From Bacteroidales bacterium M8 (lineage in GTDB: Bacteria; Bacteroidota; Bacteroidia; Bacteroidales; Muribaculaceae), in contig LUJS01000024.1 in assembly GCA_001689495.1 (NCBI GenBank), forward strand, positions 191 to 64,190: 64,000 nucleotides of DNA, in the 5' to 3' direction. The position numbers were made by a program, and so were the translations under genes. Position 1 is the first letter of the stretch. Each line of letters starts with the position of its first letter. Below are positions 14,352-24,488 of this stretch, in pieces. The notes beneath the pieces are model-generated. The model saw only the letters and a list, made by a program, of their open reading frames with translations. It was not told the DNA's origin and searched no databases.

Positions 14352-16562
14352 TCAGTTATATCGGAAACCGAGTGATGAGCGGATGTCGGTCGACGATGCT
14401 CCGACAAGAGCCTTGAACTTGCCGGGCTCGGCTATCCACTCGTGCTTGCTGTCGTCAAAGAACTTGAGGTCGTCGGGGGTGATGGTGAATGTCACGTCGG
14501 CAGTCTCACCGGGTGCGAGGCTGATCTTGCGGAATCCCTTGAGCTCCTTGAGCGGACGGGGCAGTGATGACTTCTCGTCCTGAATATAGAGCTGGACAAT
14601 CTCCTTGCCCTCAACCTTGCCGGTATTGGTGACGGGTACCGTGACGGTTATCTTGCCGTCGGCCGACATCTCGGTGGCCGAGGCCGTTGCCTTGCCATAT
14701 TCGAAAGTCGTATAGCTGAGGCCATGACCGAAGGGGAAGAGTGCCGGAATCTTCTTGGTGTCATGCCAGCGATAGCCCACGAGGATGTCCTCGAGATATT
14801 CCTGCTGCGGATACTTGCCGGTCTTGACGCCGGGATACGAGACCTCGCCGTAATGGTGTGCACCGTTGTCCTCGAGCCTCTTGGGGAACGAGAACGGGAG
14901 CTTGCCGCTGGGATTCACCTTGCCCGAAATGACATCTGCCATTGACGGGCCAATCATCGTACCCAGATACCAGCTCTGCATCACAGCCGGGACCTTGTCG
15001 AGCCACGGCATGGCATAGGCATTGCCGGTGACGTTGGCCACGATCAGGTTGGGATTGGCGGCCACAAGCTCCTCGATTATGGTGTCCTGACCCCACGGCA
15101 GGTTATACTCGCGGCGGTCTGTCGACTCGCAGTCCTGAAAACCGTTCTTGTTGAGGCCGCCGATGTAGATGACCACGTCGGCATCCTTGGCCATGGCGAC
15201 AGCCTCGCGGCGCAGCGAGTCAAGAATTTCGGCAGGTATTAGCTCCTCCTTGTCATAGAGCGAACGGCCCGTGCGATAGCCCTCGGCATACCTCACGCCA
15301 TCGCCATAGACCTTGCGGATTGCATCGAGCGGCGAGAACATGTCCTTGGTCTTGAGCTCGGACGAACCGCCGCCCAGATTGAGGGGCCTCACGGCATTCT
15401 CGCCCACCACGAGGATGTTCTTGTATTTGCCGGGCTCGAGGGGGAGTATTCCGTTGTTCTTTAGCAGGACTATGGCCTCGTCGCCAATCTGCTTGGCGGC
15501 GGCATAGTGCTCCTCAGACACGATCGAACCGAAAGGCTTGTCGGTATTCATCGCGGTGCGGAAGATGAGGCGCAATATGTTACGGGCCTTGTCGTCGGCC
15601 ACCGATTCGGGCACCTCGCCCTTCCTGATCATCTCGATGAACGGGTCTGCGAGATAATAGTCATTGTATCCGAATTCAGACTCGGATGTCAGGCCATTGG
15701 TATAGGAACCCATCTCGATGTCGAGACCGTTGAGGGCGGCCTGCTTGGTGTCGTGGGCACCGCCCCAGTCGGTGATGACGGCGCCGTCAAAGCCCCACTC
15801 GCCTCGCAGTATGTCGTTGAGCAGCCTTTGGTTGTGGCAGCAGTGCTCGTCCCACACCTGATTGTAGGCCCCCATGATGCTCCAAGCCTTGCCATCCTCG
15901 ACGGCACGCTTGAACGCAGGGAGATATATCTCGTAGAGGGCGCGGTCAGAGAGCTTGACATTGATGCTGCCGCGCCACTTCTCCTGATTGTTCAGGGCAA
16001 AGTGCTTCACGCATGCAGCCACGCCGTTTTTCTGCAATTCCTGCACATAGGGCACCACCATCTCGCCCGCGAGATAGGGATCCTCGCCCATGTACTCGAA
16101 GTTGCGGCCGTTGAGGGGCGTGCGATAGATATTGACGCCGGGGCCGAGCAACACGTCCTTCTCGCGATAGCGCGCCTCCTCGCCCACGTTCTTGCCATAG
16201 ATCGCCGACATCTCGGGATTCCATGTCGCGGCGAGGGCCGTGAGGGCGGGGAATGCCGTTATGGCGTCGTTGGTCCAATTGGAATATCCCCAGTCATTCC
16301 AGTTTATCTCGGCGCGGACGCCGTGAGGGCCGTCGCTCATCCATATCTCGGGAATGCCGAGGCGAGGCACGCCCGGCGACGAGAACTTGCTCTGGGCATG
16401 ACAGAGGGCTACTTTCTCCTCGAGGGTCATGCGCGAGAGTGCATCCTCGACACGCTCCTCTATCGGTCTGGTCTTGTCCAGATAGACCGGAGTATCGGTT
16501 TTGGCCACGGCGGCAACAGTCGTCACCAAAGAGGCTGATAAAAGAAAATGTTTGATCTGCAT
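14352..16562 (-). CDS. Glycoside hydrolase family 3 enzyme, beta-glucosidase-like
   Basis: This 736-residue protein has a signal peptide (about 1-20). The GH3 N-terminal barrel includes SDGPHGVRAEI, KHFALNNQE and AVITDWGGAHD, whose aspartate near residue 263 is the expected nucleophile. A GH3 C-terminal domain (about 370-600) and a fibronectin-III-like domain at the end follow. It probably releases terminal beta-linked glucose or a related sugar in the periplasm. It starts 15 bp after the GH2 gene in the same operon. No SusC/SusD pair adjoins. Confidence 0.9.
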   Translation of the reverse strand: MQIKHFLLSASLVTTVAAVAKTDTPVYLDKTRPIEERVEDALSRMTLEEKVALCHAQSKFSSPGVPRLGIPEIWMSDGPHGVRAEINWNDWGYSNWTNDAITAFPALTALAATWNPEMSAIYGKNVGEEARYREKDVLLGPGVNIYRTPLNGRNFEYMGEDPYLAGEMVVPYVQELQKNGVAACVKHFALNNQEKWRGSINVKLSDRALYEIYLPAFKRAVEDGKAWSIMGAYNQVWDEHCCHNQRLLNDILRGEWGFDGAVITDWGGAHDTKQAALNGLDIEMGSYTNGLTSESEFGYNDYYLADPFIEMIRKGEVPESVADDKARNILRLIFRTAMNTDKPFGSIVSEEHYAAAKQIGDEAIVLLKNNGILPLEPGKYKNILVVGENAVRPLNLGGGSSELKTKDMFSPLDAIRKVYGDGVRYAEGYRTGRSLYDKEELIPAEILDSLRREAVAMAKDADVVIYIGGLNKNGFQDCESTDRREYNLPWGQDTIIEELVAANPNLIVANVTGNAYAMPWLDKVPAVMQSWYLGTMIGPSMADVISGKVNPSGKLPFSFPKRLEDNGAHHYGEVSYPGVKTGKYPQQEYLEDILVGYRWHDTKKIPALFPFGHGLSYTTFEYGKATASATEMSADGKITVTVPVTNTGKVEGKEIVQLYIQDEKSSLPRPLKELKGFRKISLAPGETADVTFTITPDDLKFFDDSKHEWIAEPGKFKALVGASSTDIRSSLGFRYN

Positions 16563-16577
16563 ATAGTGTGATAATGA

Positions 16578-19100
16578 TTATTTCGCCTTGACTGTCACGA
16601 CACCATCTTTCAGGCCGTCGGACGATGCCTTTATCTCTATGTCGCCCGGCTTGCCCGAAGACCGGACAATCAGCATGGCCTTGCCGTAAAAAGCCTTGCG
16701 GCTGTCGGCCTTGAACGGCTCAAGCGATATGGGGGATCCGTTGTCGACGCCGACATTACTTCCGGCTCCTGATACGGCAAATGATACCGTATTCTCGGCC
16801 CACGGGCAGAGGTTGCCATCCTTGTCCACTATCTCGACCGTCACGTAGCTCAGGTCCTTGCCGTCGGCATGGATTACGCTACGGTCGGGGGTGAGCCTCA
16901 CGGCATAAGGCTCGCCTGCCGTCTTTATGGTGCGGCGGGCAACCTCCCTGCCCTCCTTGCGCGAGACGGCCTCGATCGTGCCCGGGGCGAACTTGACTCT
17001 CCAAGCCGAATGGTATTTGCCCACCTCGGGCTTTCTCACGCCCTGCGACTCTCCGTTGACAAAGAGCTCGACCTCGTCGGCGTTGTTATAGTATGCCCAA
17101 AGGTCAACCTCCTGTCCCGGCTGCCAGTTCCAGTGGGGGAAGAGATGAAGCACGTTGATGTCAGGCCTCCATTGGCTCTGATACATATAATAAACATCCT
17201 TAGGGATGCCGGCCAGATCGACAATGCCGAAGTATGAGCTTCGGGCGGGCCAGCCATAGGGCGTGGGCTCGCCGAGGTAGTCGAATCCGGTCCACACGAA
17301 CTGTCCGGAGATGAAATCGTTGTTCTCGACCTCGGCCATTGACTTCTCGTGGCTTGAGCCCCACGGCACATGGCAGTTGTCGTAAGACGAACATGAGAAC
17401 GACTCGTCATGGAACGGCTTGTCCCACCTCTCGGGCCATACATACATGCTGTCTGACGGCATTCGGTAATATCCGCGCGTCATCAGGCCCGAGACACTCT
17501 CGGTGACGATGAAAGGCATGAGGGGGAAGTTAAGGGGCACCTTGCCGAACCACTCGTCGTGGTAATTATAGCCTATCACGTCGAGGGCGTTAGAGCGGAA
17601 CAGGTGATTGCCGGGATTGGGCTCGTTGCATCCGGCCGTGACCGTGCGGGTCGAGTCAAGATTTCTCACCATGTCGGCGAGTTTCATCGTGAGCAACGAG
17701 TTGACGGACATCTCGGCATTCTCGGCGGCCAGCATCTCCTTGCCGTGGCCGAAGTTGAGAATCAGGTTGGCCTGCTCGAGCGACAGCGTGTCGGCATCGG
17801 CATGGCTCCACTGCTCGAGCACCTCGTTGCCGATGCTCCACATGAACACCGACGGATGGTTGCGGTCCCGTCGGATAAGGTCAGTGAGGTCTCGCTCGTG
17901 CCACTCGCCGAAATAGCGGGCATAGTCATGCTCTGTCTTTTTCTTGCGCCACATGTCAAACGCCTCGTCCATCACGAGAAGGCCCATCGAATCGCACAGC
18001 TCCAGCAATTCGGGCGCGGGAGGATTATGAGAGACGCGAATCGCGTTTGCGCCCATTTCCTTCATTATTTCGAGCTGGCGTTCTATGGCACGACGGTTAA
18101 CGACCGCCCCAAGCGCGCCGGCATCGTGGTGCAGGCAGACGCCGCGTATCTTCATCCGCTCGCCGTTGAGCGAAAAGCCTTTGTCAGCGTCAATGGCAAG
18201 CGTCCTGAAACCGGTCTTGGTCTCGTATACTCCGGTCGTCTTACCGTCAGCCTCAAGTCGGGTCCGGACCGTATACAACGACGGCGAGTCGGGCGACCAA
18301 AGCAGGGGCTTTTCAACCGACATCTTTTGTTGGCATACACTTTTGCCATTTACTGAAACCGATAGCGGCGTCTCGACTTTAGCAACCTCCCTGCCCTCGG
18401 GATTGAGCAGGACGGTGACGACCTTGATGTCGGCGGCTTTGTCGGTGGTATTCTCCACCTCGGTCGCAATATCAACCGTCGCGTCGCCGTCCGTAACGAC
18501 CGGGACTATGTGCTGACCCCACAACGGGACAAAGACACCGTGAGTGTGCCTGAGCCAGACGTTTCGATAGATGCCGCAACCCGAATACCAGCGCGAGTTG
18601 GGCTGTTCGGCATTGTCGACCTTTACGGCGATAACATTCGGGCCCGAAGCGTTCAGATGGTCCGTTATGTCATAGCTGAACGACGCATATCCATAGGGAC
18701 GTGTGCCGAGCAGATGACCGTTGACATAGACCGAGCTGTTCATGTAGGCCCCGTCAAAGTCAATGAAGACCCTGTCCCCCTTTTCAAGGCCGGCGGGCGT
18801 GTCGAAAGTCTTGCGATACCAGCCTATGCCGCCCGGCAGCGCGCCACCGCCGGTGCCCGAGGGATTGTCCTTGCTGAACCGGCCCTCTATGGCCCAGTCG
18901 TGCGGCAGGTCGAGGTTGCGCCATCCTGCAACGTCGAAGCCGGGGGCGGAACAGTCAGTGGTGTCGTCTGATTGTCTGAGGCTGAAGCTCCAGCCCTCGT
19001 TGAACGACTCACGGTCATTCAGACGGTTGCCGGGCCCCGTAGAACAAGCTCCGAGGACCAGCAACATCATTACTAATTGTATGTATCGGAATACAGTCAT
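16578..19100 (-). CDS. Glycoside hydrolase family 2 lipoprotein, beta-galactosidase-like
   Basis: This 840-residue protein starts with a lipoprotein signal (VLGAC, lipidated Cys near 19). The GH2 sugar-binding domain contains LPHDWAIEGRFS. An immunoglobulin-like domain is followed by the catalytic barrel: acid/base Glu in SIGNEVLEQW near 425 and nucleophile Glu in VTESVSGLM near 533. C-terminal domains (about 630-840) resemble the DUF4982 and Ig-like modules of bacterial beta-galactosidases. Sugar specificity cannot be read safely from sequence. It is the first gene of a two-gene operon with the GH3 enzyme. Confidence 0.88.
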   Translation of the reverse strand: MTVFRYIQLVMMLLVLGACSTGPGNRLNDRESFNEGWSFSLRQSDDTTDCSAPGFDVAGWRNLDLPHDWAIEGRFSKDNPSGTGGGALPGGIGWYRKTFDTPAGLEKGDRVFIDFDGAYMNSSVYVNGHLLGTRPYGYASFSYDITDHLNASGPNVIAVKVDNAEQPNSRWYSGCGIYRNVWLRHTHGVFVPLWGQHIVPVVTDGDATVDIATEVENTTDKAADIKVVTVLLNPEGREVAKVETPLSVSVNGKSVCQQKMSVEKPLLWSPDSPSLYTVRTRLEADGKTTGVYETKTGFRTLAIDADKGFSLNGERMKIRGVCLHHDAGALGAVVNRRAIERQLEIMKEMGANAIRVSHNPPAPELLELCDSMGLLVMDEAFDMWRKKKTEHDYARYFGEWHERDLTDLIRRDRNHPSVFMWSIGNEVLEQWSHADADTLSLEQANLILNFGHGKEMLAAENAEMSVNSLLTMKLADMVRNLDSTRTVTAGCNEPNPGNHLFRSNALDVIGYNYHDEWFGKVPLNFPLMPFIVTESVSGLMTRGYYRMPSDSMYVWPERWDKPFHDESFSCSSYDNCHVPWGSSHEKSMAEVENNDFISGQFVWTGFDYLGEPTPYGWPARSSYFGIVDLAGIPKDVYYMYQSQWRPDINVLHLFPHWNWQPGQEVDLWAYYNNADEVELFVNGESQGVRKPEVGKYHSAWRVKFAPGTIEAVSRKEGREVARRTIKTAGEPYAVRLTPDRSVIHADGKDLSYVTVEIVDKDGNLCPWAENTVSFAVSGAGSNVGVDNGSPISLEPFKADSRKAFYGKAMLIVRSSGKPGDIEIKASSDGLKDGVVTVKAK

Positions 19101-19158
19101 CTTGCAGTGTTTAATGTTCAGGGTATTGCATTCATGTTTCGCCGACTTACAGTCAATG

Positions 19159-19166
19159 CAAAATTA
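19159..19166 (-). promoter_or_regulatory. -7 promoter box of the GH2-GH3 operon
   Basis: Read on the minus strand this is TAATTTTG, giving a leader of about 55 nt before the GH2 start. It lies between the beta-lactamase stop and the GH2 start, so the glycosidases can be transcribed apart from the operon upstream. No clear -33 element is seen. Confidence 0.5.
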
Positions 19167-19227
19167 GGGAAAATCCATCATCCCGGACTTGTTAAATGTT
19201 GCCCGAAACTTGACCAAAAACAAATAT

Positions 19228-20154
19228 TTAGCTCTCGGCGAGACTGCGGAAGACGATGTCAGAGATGTCGGCTATGATTTTCTCGGTCGATTCCATGTCA
19301 TAGGCCGAATCGGCCACGAACACGGCAATGGCATAGCCGTGGCGATTTGGCAGGAAGACCATACCGGCATCATTGACGGCCATGATTCTGCCACGGCCGT
19401 CGACATCGCCCGTGCCGGTCTTGTGCCCTATCACGGCATTGGTCGCCGCAAGAGGCGCCGGGAGCCTGTTGACACCCGTGCTGCACGATAGCATTATGGC
19501 TCCTATGGCCTCGTGTATCGAGCTTTGGTGAAACATATCCTGACGATAGAACTCATCGAACAGTGCCGCCATTGCAACGGGGGTGGATGTATTGAGATTG
19601 CAGAGCATCGGGTCGCGATGCATCTCGTCTTCGGTCGAACGGATGCTGATGTCATCATGGCCCATGGCCTTCATCAGCGAGTCGGCCTTGTTCGGACCGC
19701 CTATCAGGGCGAAAAGTATGTCACAGGCATTGTTGTCGCTCTGCCCTACCGAATATTCGAGCAACTCGGACAGCGGCAGACCCAGATTCCGCACGCCATG
19801 TTTCTCTCGCATCGGGCTCCATGTGTTCGTCCTTATCGAATCCGCCTTGATGGAGATGGTATCCTTAACGTCGATGCCGTTTTTAAGGCAGTAATCTGCC
19901 ACCGCCAGCGCCTGCGGGAACTTGTAGACACTAAGCATCGGGAAATCCCTGCCGCCATTGACAGACACCGTGTCGGTGCCGTCGTATATGACCGCGACCC
20001 CTATCCTCGCATCCTTGCCTTCGATATATTCAGCCAGTTCGGCCTTCAAACGGTCAAGCCGGTCGGCAACGGCGTCATCTTTCCGGGCGCTGCACCCCGT
20101 GCCCAAGAGACCGGCAAGCAACGTGAGGACGAATAATTTGAAAACCCAAGTCAT
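19228..20154 (-). CDS. Class A beta-lactamase, lipoprotein
   Basis: This 308-residue protein carries the class A motifs: S75-V-Y-K78 (Ser70-x-x-Lys), S-D-N near 137, a TEDEMHRDP segment holding the omega-loop Glu166 equivalent, and HKTGTG near 243. The form resembles the CfxA/PER-like branch of Bacteroidetes. LLGTGC supplies a lipobox at Cys21. ATG 20154 is chosen because the signal starts there; the open frame extends 48 codons upstream into lpdA without signal-like sequence. It starts 34 bp after lpdA, so it may be read from the glycine-cleavage promoter. Activity spectrum unknown. Confidence 0.9.
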   Translation of the reverse strand: MTWVFKLFVLTLLAGLLGTGCSARKDDAVADRLDRLKAELAEYIEGKDARIGVAVIYDGTDTVSVNGGRDFPMLSVYKFPQALAVADYCLKNGIDVKDTISIKADSIRTNTWSPMREKHGVRNLGLPLSELLEYSVGQSDNNACDILFALIGGPNKADSLMKAMGHDDISIRSTEDEMHRDPMLCNLNTSTPVAMAALFDEFYRQDMFHQSSIHEAIGAIMLSCSTGVNRLPAPLAATNAVIGHKTGTGDVDGRGRIMAVNDAGMVFLPNRHGYAIAVFVADSAYDMESTEKIIADISDIVFRSLAES

Positions 20155-20188
20155 AAAACCACACAGATGGACGGGCCGTTGCGCTGAG

Positions 20189-21499
20189 TCAGGGTATGGC
20201 GGCCGGCAATACCTCGGACAACGTGGGGTGCGTATGTATGGCCTCACGGATAGAATCGGCACCAAGTCGGGCGGTGATGGCGAGCGTGGCCTCGGCAATC
20301 AGGTCGGAGGCATGCGGCCCAACGATATGACATCCGAGCAACCTGCCGTCTTCGGCCGACACGATAGTCTTGACCATGCCGTCGGGCTCGCCCATCGCGC
20401 GGGCCTTGCCGTTGGCCTGAAATGTCGAGCGGCCTATTTTTACGTTCAGTCCCTGCTGCTCGCACTCGCGTTCGGTGAGTCCGACCATCGCGCACTCGGG
20501 ACGTGTGAAGACCGCCGACGGAACAGGTCCGAGAGTCCGTCGAAGACCCAGAGCAATCTCCCCTTGTGCCGTCGCCGCATGGGCAAGCATACAGAGCCCG
20601 TTGACATCGCCGATGGCATAGACGGTGACATCGCCGTGGCGCATCAGGACCATATCGGAATCCACTTTGAGGAATCCGCGGTCGGTGAGCGGGGCACCCG
20701 CCTCGACAAGGCCGTCGGGTATTACGGGCCTGCGCCCTACCGACATCAGCACCATCGCGGACTGCACGGTCTTCTCCTTGCCCTTGGCGGTATAGACGAC
20801 ACCGCCGTCGGGAGTTATCTCCTTGACAACGGCATCGGTGATGACATTGATCTTGCGGCGTTTCAGGGCCATGCGCAGACGTTTTGCGATCTCTGCGTCA
20901 AAAGGTGGCAGAATCTCGGGAGTGCCCTCGATGACAGTGACATCCACGCCGAAGCTCTTGAGCACCGAAGCGAATTCGAGGCCGATGACGCCGCCGCCGA
21001 TAACGGTCACTGACTCGGGCAGCGATGTCAGTTCGAGAAACTCGTCGCTGGTCAGGGCATACTCCGCGCCGGGAATATTGATGCGAGCAGGTTTCGATCC
21101 CGTGGCCACGATGATGACGGGCGCACTATATACGGCATCACCCACTGCAACCTCGGTCGGCGAGATGAATCTCGCATCGCCGTTCACCACCTCGACATCC
21201 CTGAGCACCTGAGCCACCCCCTCGCGCAACGACGAGACGACGGCATCCTTGCGGGCGGCAACAGCAGCATAGTCCACCGCCGGGGCCTGCGCACCGATGC
21301 CGTATTCTGCGGCAGAGGCGATCGTATCGGCAACCTCGGCCGACCGGCAGAGGGCCTTGGTGGGTATGCATCCACGGTTGAGGCATGTGCCGCCGAGATG
21401 GCCGCGCTCTATTAGGGTGACTTTCTTTCCGGTCGCCGCGGCACGGGCGGCAGTCTCATATCCTCCCGGTCCGGCTCCGATTATGATGATGTCAGACAT
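20189..21499 (-). CDS. lpdA: Dihydrolipoyl dehydrogenase (E3 / L protein)
   Basis: This 436-residue FAD enzyme reoxidises dihydrolipoyl-GcvH with NAD+. It has the dinucleotide motif IIIIGAGPGGYETA at the N terminus, the redox pair C39/C44 in GTCLNRGCIPTKAL, an NAD-binding VTVIGGGVIGLEFASVL, and the C-terminal HTHPTLSEVLP His-Glu pair. The start is set at MSDIII (21499); the open frame runs 17 codons further upstream without homology. It is the last metabolic gene of the glycine cleavage operon. Confidence 0.95.
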   Translation of the reverse strand: MSDIIIIGAGPGGYETAARAAATGKKVTLIERGHLGGTCLNRGCIPTKALCRSAEVADTIASAAEYGIGAQAPAVDYAAVAARKDAVVSSLREGVAQVLRDVEVVNGDARFISPTEVAVGDAVYSAPVIIVATGSKPARINIPGAEYALTSDEFLELTSLPESVTVIGGGVIGLEFASVLKSFGVDVTVIEGTPEILPPFDAEIAKRLRMALKRRKINVITDAVVKEITPDGGVVYTAKGKEKTVQSAMVLMSVGRRPVIPDGLVEAGAPLTDRGFLKVDSDMVLMRHGDVTVYAIGDVNGLCMLAHAATAQGEIALGLRRTLGPVPSAVFTRPECAMVGLTERECEQQGLNVKIGRSTFQANGKARAMGEPDGMVKTIVSAEDGRLLGCHIVGPHASDLIAEATLAITARLGADSIREAIHTHPTLSEVLPAAIP

Positions 21500-21589
21500 G
21501 GCTGTAAGGTGTTTTGTGCAACGTGATGAGATAAGGCAGGGACCAACCACCTGACCAAAGTCGCGGCCGTTAATCCCTGCTTTTGTGAA

Positions 21590-23065
21590 TCAATAATATT
21601 TCAGTTTGGGATTCAGCGCGGCCTCCGTGTCGTCGGGGCGCCCTATGGGAGTGTTGTGGGGCGCGGTCTTGACGACGTCGGGATTCTCGCGCGCCTCGCG
21701 TGCGATCTCACGCATCACGGCTATGAATCCGTCAAGGGTCTCGAGGCTCTCGCTCTCGGTGGGCTCGATCATCAGCGACTCGTGGAAGAGCAACGGGAAG
21801 TAGATGGTCGGAGCGTGATAGCCGTAATCGAGTAGCCGCTTGGCGACATCGAGCGTGGTGACGCCCGTAGACTTGTCCTTGAGTCCGTCAAAGACAAATT
21901 CGTGCTTGCATACACCCTCGATGGGCAGCAGGTAGTCCTCCTTGAGCGACTCCTTGATATAGTTCGCGGCGAGGGTTGCCAGCGGTCCGGCCAGAGCGAG
22001 GCCCTGACGCCCGAGCGTGAGGATATAGGCGAGCGCCTTGAGCTCGACGGTGAAATTGCCGAGGAACGAAGAGATGCGTCCCAGCGACCCGTCGCGATTC
22101 TCGACGCGGAATCTGACGGCACCATATCCGTCAACCTCGTCCGTGGCTATCTTCACGACCCTCGGATTGGGCAGGAACTGCTCGAGGCCCGCCCTGACGC
22201 CGACAGGACCCGAGCCGGGACCGCCGCCGCCGTGGGGTGTCGAGAATGTCTTGTGCAGGTTTATGTGCATCACGTCAAAGCCCATGTCGCCGGGACGCGC
22301 CACGCCGAGCATCGGGTTGAGGTTTGCACCGTCATAATAGAGCAGCGCGCCACAGTCGTGTACCAGTCCGGCTATCTCGGGGATGGACCTCTCGAACAGG
22401 CCGAGCGTGTTGGGATTGGTCATCATCACCGCCGCCACGGTCTCGTCGAGCAGAGGACGAAGGGCCTCGACATCTACTGTGCCGTCGGCAAGCGACTTCA
22501 CCTCGACCACCTTGAGTCCGGCCACGGCTGCCGACGCCGGGTTGGTGCCGTGAACCGAGTCGGGTACTATCACCTTGGTCCTCACCACATCGCCGCGGCT
22601 CATGTGATAAGCCCTTATCACCATGAGGCCGGTCAGCTCTCCGTGGGCGCCGGCGTATGGATTGAGCGTGAACTCGGCCATGCCTCCTATCTCGGACAGC
22701 GACCTCTCGAGGTCATAGTAAGCCTCGAGCGCACCCTGCACGGTCTCGACAGGCTGCATGGGGTGCAGTCTGTTGAACGACGGCATGGCGGCAATCTCTT
22801 CGTTGATCTTGGGATTGTACTTCATCGTACACGACCCGAGGGGGTAAAATCCGGTGTCGACGCCAAAATTGCCCATCGACAGGTTGGTATAGTGTCGCAC
22901 CACTGTCGGCTCGTCGACTTCGGGGAGCTTCGGAGCCTCGCCGCGCATCAGACCCGCCGGAAGCGACGAGAACGAGTCGGCATAACGGTTCTTTCTGAGC
23001 ATTGTGCCCCTGCGGCCTTTGGCCGAGAGGTCGAAAATCAGTTTGTCGTAATGTGTCGCGTTCAT
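21590..23065 (-). CDS. gcvPB: Glycine dehydrogenase (decarboxylating) subunit 2
   Basis: This 491-residue protein is the PLP-binding half of the split glycine decarboxylase (P protein). The Schiff-base lysine lies in NLHKTFSTPHGGGGPGSGP, near residue 271. With GcvPA it decarboxylates glycine and passes the aminomethyl group to lipoyl-GcvH. Its start overlaps the gcvPA stop by four bases, which keeps the two subunits in balance. Confidence 0.96.
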   Translation of the reverse strand: MNATHYDKLIFDLSAKGRRGTMLRKNRYADSFSSLPAGLMRGEAPKLPEVDEPTVVRHYTNLSMGNFGVDTGFYPLGSCTMKYNPKINEEIAAMPSFNRLHPMQPVETVQGALEAYYDLERSLSEIGGMAEFTLNPYAGAHGELTGLMVIRAYHMSRGDVVRTKVIVPDSVHGTNPASAAVAGLKVVEVKSLADGTVDVEALRPLLDETVAAVMMTNPNTLGLFERSIPEIAGLVHDCGALLYYDGANLNPMLGVARPGDMGFDVMHINLHKTFSTPHGGGGPGSGPVGVRAGLEQFLPNPRVVKIATDEVDGYGAVRFRVENRDGSLGRISSFLGNFTVELKALAYILTLGRQGLALAGPLATLAANYIKESLKEDYLLPIEGVCKHEFVFDGLKDKSTGVTTLDVAKRLLDYGYHAPTIYFPLLFHESLMIEPTESESLETLDGFIAVMREIAREARENPDVVKTAPHNTPIGRPDDTEAALNPKLKYY

Positions 23066-24420
23066 GATTCCGGAGTTTGGGTCTTGCCTTCGGCGGCAAG
23101 GGTGGCGTAATATGTCATCAGGTTCAGCTCGGCCAGAGTGCGGCGCTCGGTCACGGCCACGAGCAGAGTGTCATCGCCGATGCGGACACCGGGCAGGATA
23201 TTCTTCTGCGCGCAGAGGCGGCTGAAAGCCTCGAACTTCTTCTCGTCGCGGTATCTCAGGGCAAATTCGTTGAGATAGGGAGCGTCGGGATACTTCATTT
23301 CAAAAAGCCCGGTCTCGCACAGGCTCTTGGCAAGGTAATGGGCACCGTCGCAACCGAGCCTGTTGACCTCGGCCATGCCCTCGGGGCCCATCAGCGAGAG
23401 ATATACCGCGGCATAGAGCGACATCAGTCCCTGATTGGAGCAGATGTTGGATGTCGCCTTGTCGCGTCTGATATGCTGCTCGCGCGCCTGAAGGGTCAGC
23501 ACGTATGCCGTGCGCCCCTCGGCGTCCTTGGTCTCGCCTACGATTCGGCCCGGCAGCTTGCGCAACAGAGCCTGCGTGCAGCACATGTATCCCAGCCCGG
23601 GTCCTCCGTAGCCGAGAGGCATTCCGAGGCTCTGGGCCTCGCCCGCGGCAATGTCGGCACCCCATTCTCCCGGAGTCTTCAGCACAGCGAGAGCCGATGC
23701 GGGAGCCGTGAGGATGAACAATGCCTTGGAGGCATGGATGCTGTCGGCGACACCCGAGAGGTCTTCGAGAATACCATTGAAGTTCGGAGTGGCGAGTGCG
23801 ACCCCGGCCACATCCCCCTCGGCCAACATGGCGCGCATGGCCTCGAGGTCGGTGACTCCATCCTTCTCGGGAATGACATCGAGCCTGATGCCGTGATAGC
23901 GGGCATAGGTGGCCATGACCTCGCGATATATCGGGTTGACAGTCGCGCTGACCAGCACGCGGTTGCGCTTGCGCGCATGGGCCACGGACATCATCATGGC
24001 CTCGGCGAGAGCAGTAGAGCCGTCGTACATCGAGGCGTTCGAGACATCGAGCCCCGTGAGCGAGCACATCATGGTCTGATACTCGAAGATGTATCTGAGC
24101 GTGCCCTGCGAAATCTCGGGCTGATAGGGGGTATAAGCCGTAAGGAACTCGGAACGCGAGATGATGTAGGGAATCACCGCGGGGGCGTAGTGGTCGTAGA
24201 AGCCAGCACCGGCAAAACACACCATCGGGGTGTTACGCGAGGCGAGATTCTCGAAATACTCCCTCACCTCATCCTCGCTCATCGAGTCCGGAAGGTCGTA
24301 ATCACGTCCGAGCCTCAGCGACTCGGGCACGTCGGCATAGAGATCCGAAAGGCTCCCCGCGCCGCACCGCTCGAGCATCTTGGCGATGTCGGCGGGGGTA
24401 TGTGGAAAATAGGGAATCAA
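23062..24420 (-). CDS. gcvPA: Glycine dehydrogenase (decarboxylating) subunit 1
   Basis: This 452-residue protein is the N-terminal half of the split P protein. It begins IPYFPHTPADIAKML, as the family does, and contains TPYQPEISQGTLRYIFEYQT and GEAQSLGMPLGYGGPGLGY. It lacks the PLP lysine, which is on GcvPB. The gene follows gcvH after 68 bp and overlaps gcvPB. A two-subunit P protein is found in many Bacteroidetes and Firmicutes. Confidence 0.96.
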   Translation of the reverse strand: MIPYFPHTPADIAKMLERCGAGSLSDLYADVPESLRLGRDYDLPDSMSEDEVREYFENLASRNTPMVCFAGAGFYDHYAPAVIPYIISRSEFLTAYTPYQPEISQGTLRYIFEYQTMMCSLTGLDVSNASMYDGSTALAEAMMMSVAHARKRNRVLVSATVNPIYREVMATYARYHGIRLDVIPEKDGVTDLEAMRAMLAEGDVAGVALATPNFNGILEDLSGVADSIHASKALFILTAPASALAVLKTPGEWGADIAAGEAQSLGMPLGYGGPGLGYMCCTQALLRKLPGRIVGETKDAEGRTAYVLTLQAREQHIRRDKATSNICSNQGLMSLYAAVYLSLMGPEGMAEVNRLGCDGAHYLAKSLCETGLFEMKYPDAPYLNEFALRYRDEKKFEAFSRLCAQKNILPGVRIGDDTLLVAVTERRTLAELNLMTYYATLAAEGKTQTPES

Positions 24421-24488
24421 ATCTGAATCAATTAAATCGGTTGATAATCGGGATTCTGCATCAATCCTTTCTCAGACAGAACGAGGCG

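Noticed and set aside
15507..16538. Long plus-strand open frame of 343 codons
   Set aside because: It lies antisense to the GH3 gene, which has clear motifs; high GC and third-position bias make such shadow frames common here (also 17559-18356, 21902-23110, 23077-24426, 39291-40793, 41277-42359, 46332-47792).
20155..20298. Longer beta-lactamase N terminus from 20298
   Set aside because: The extra 48 codons lie within lpdA and are Pro/Arg-rich; a clear lipoprotein signal begins at 20154.
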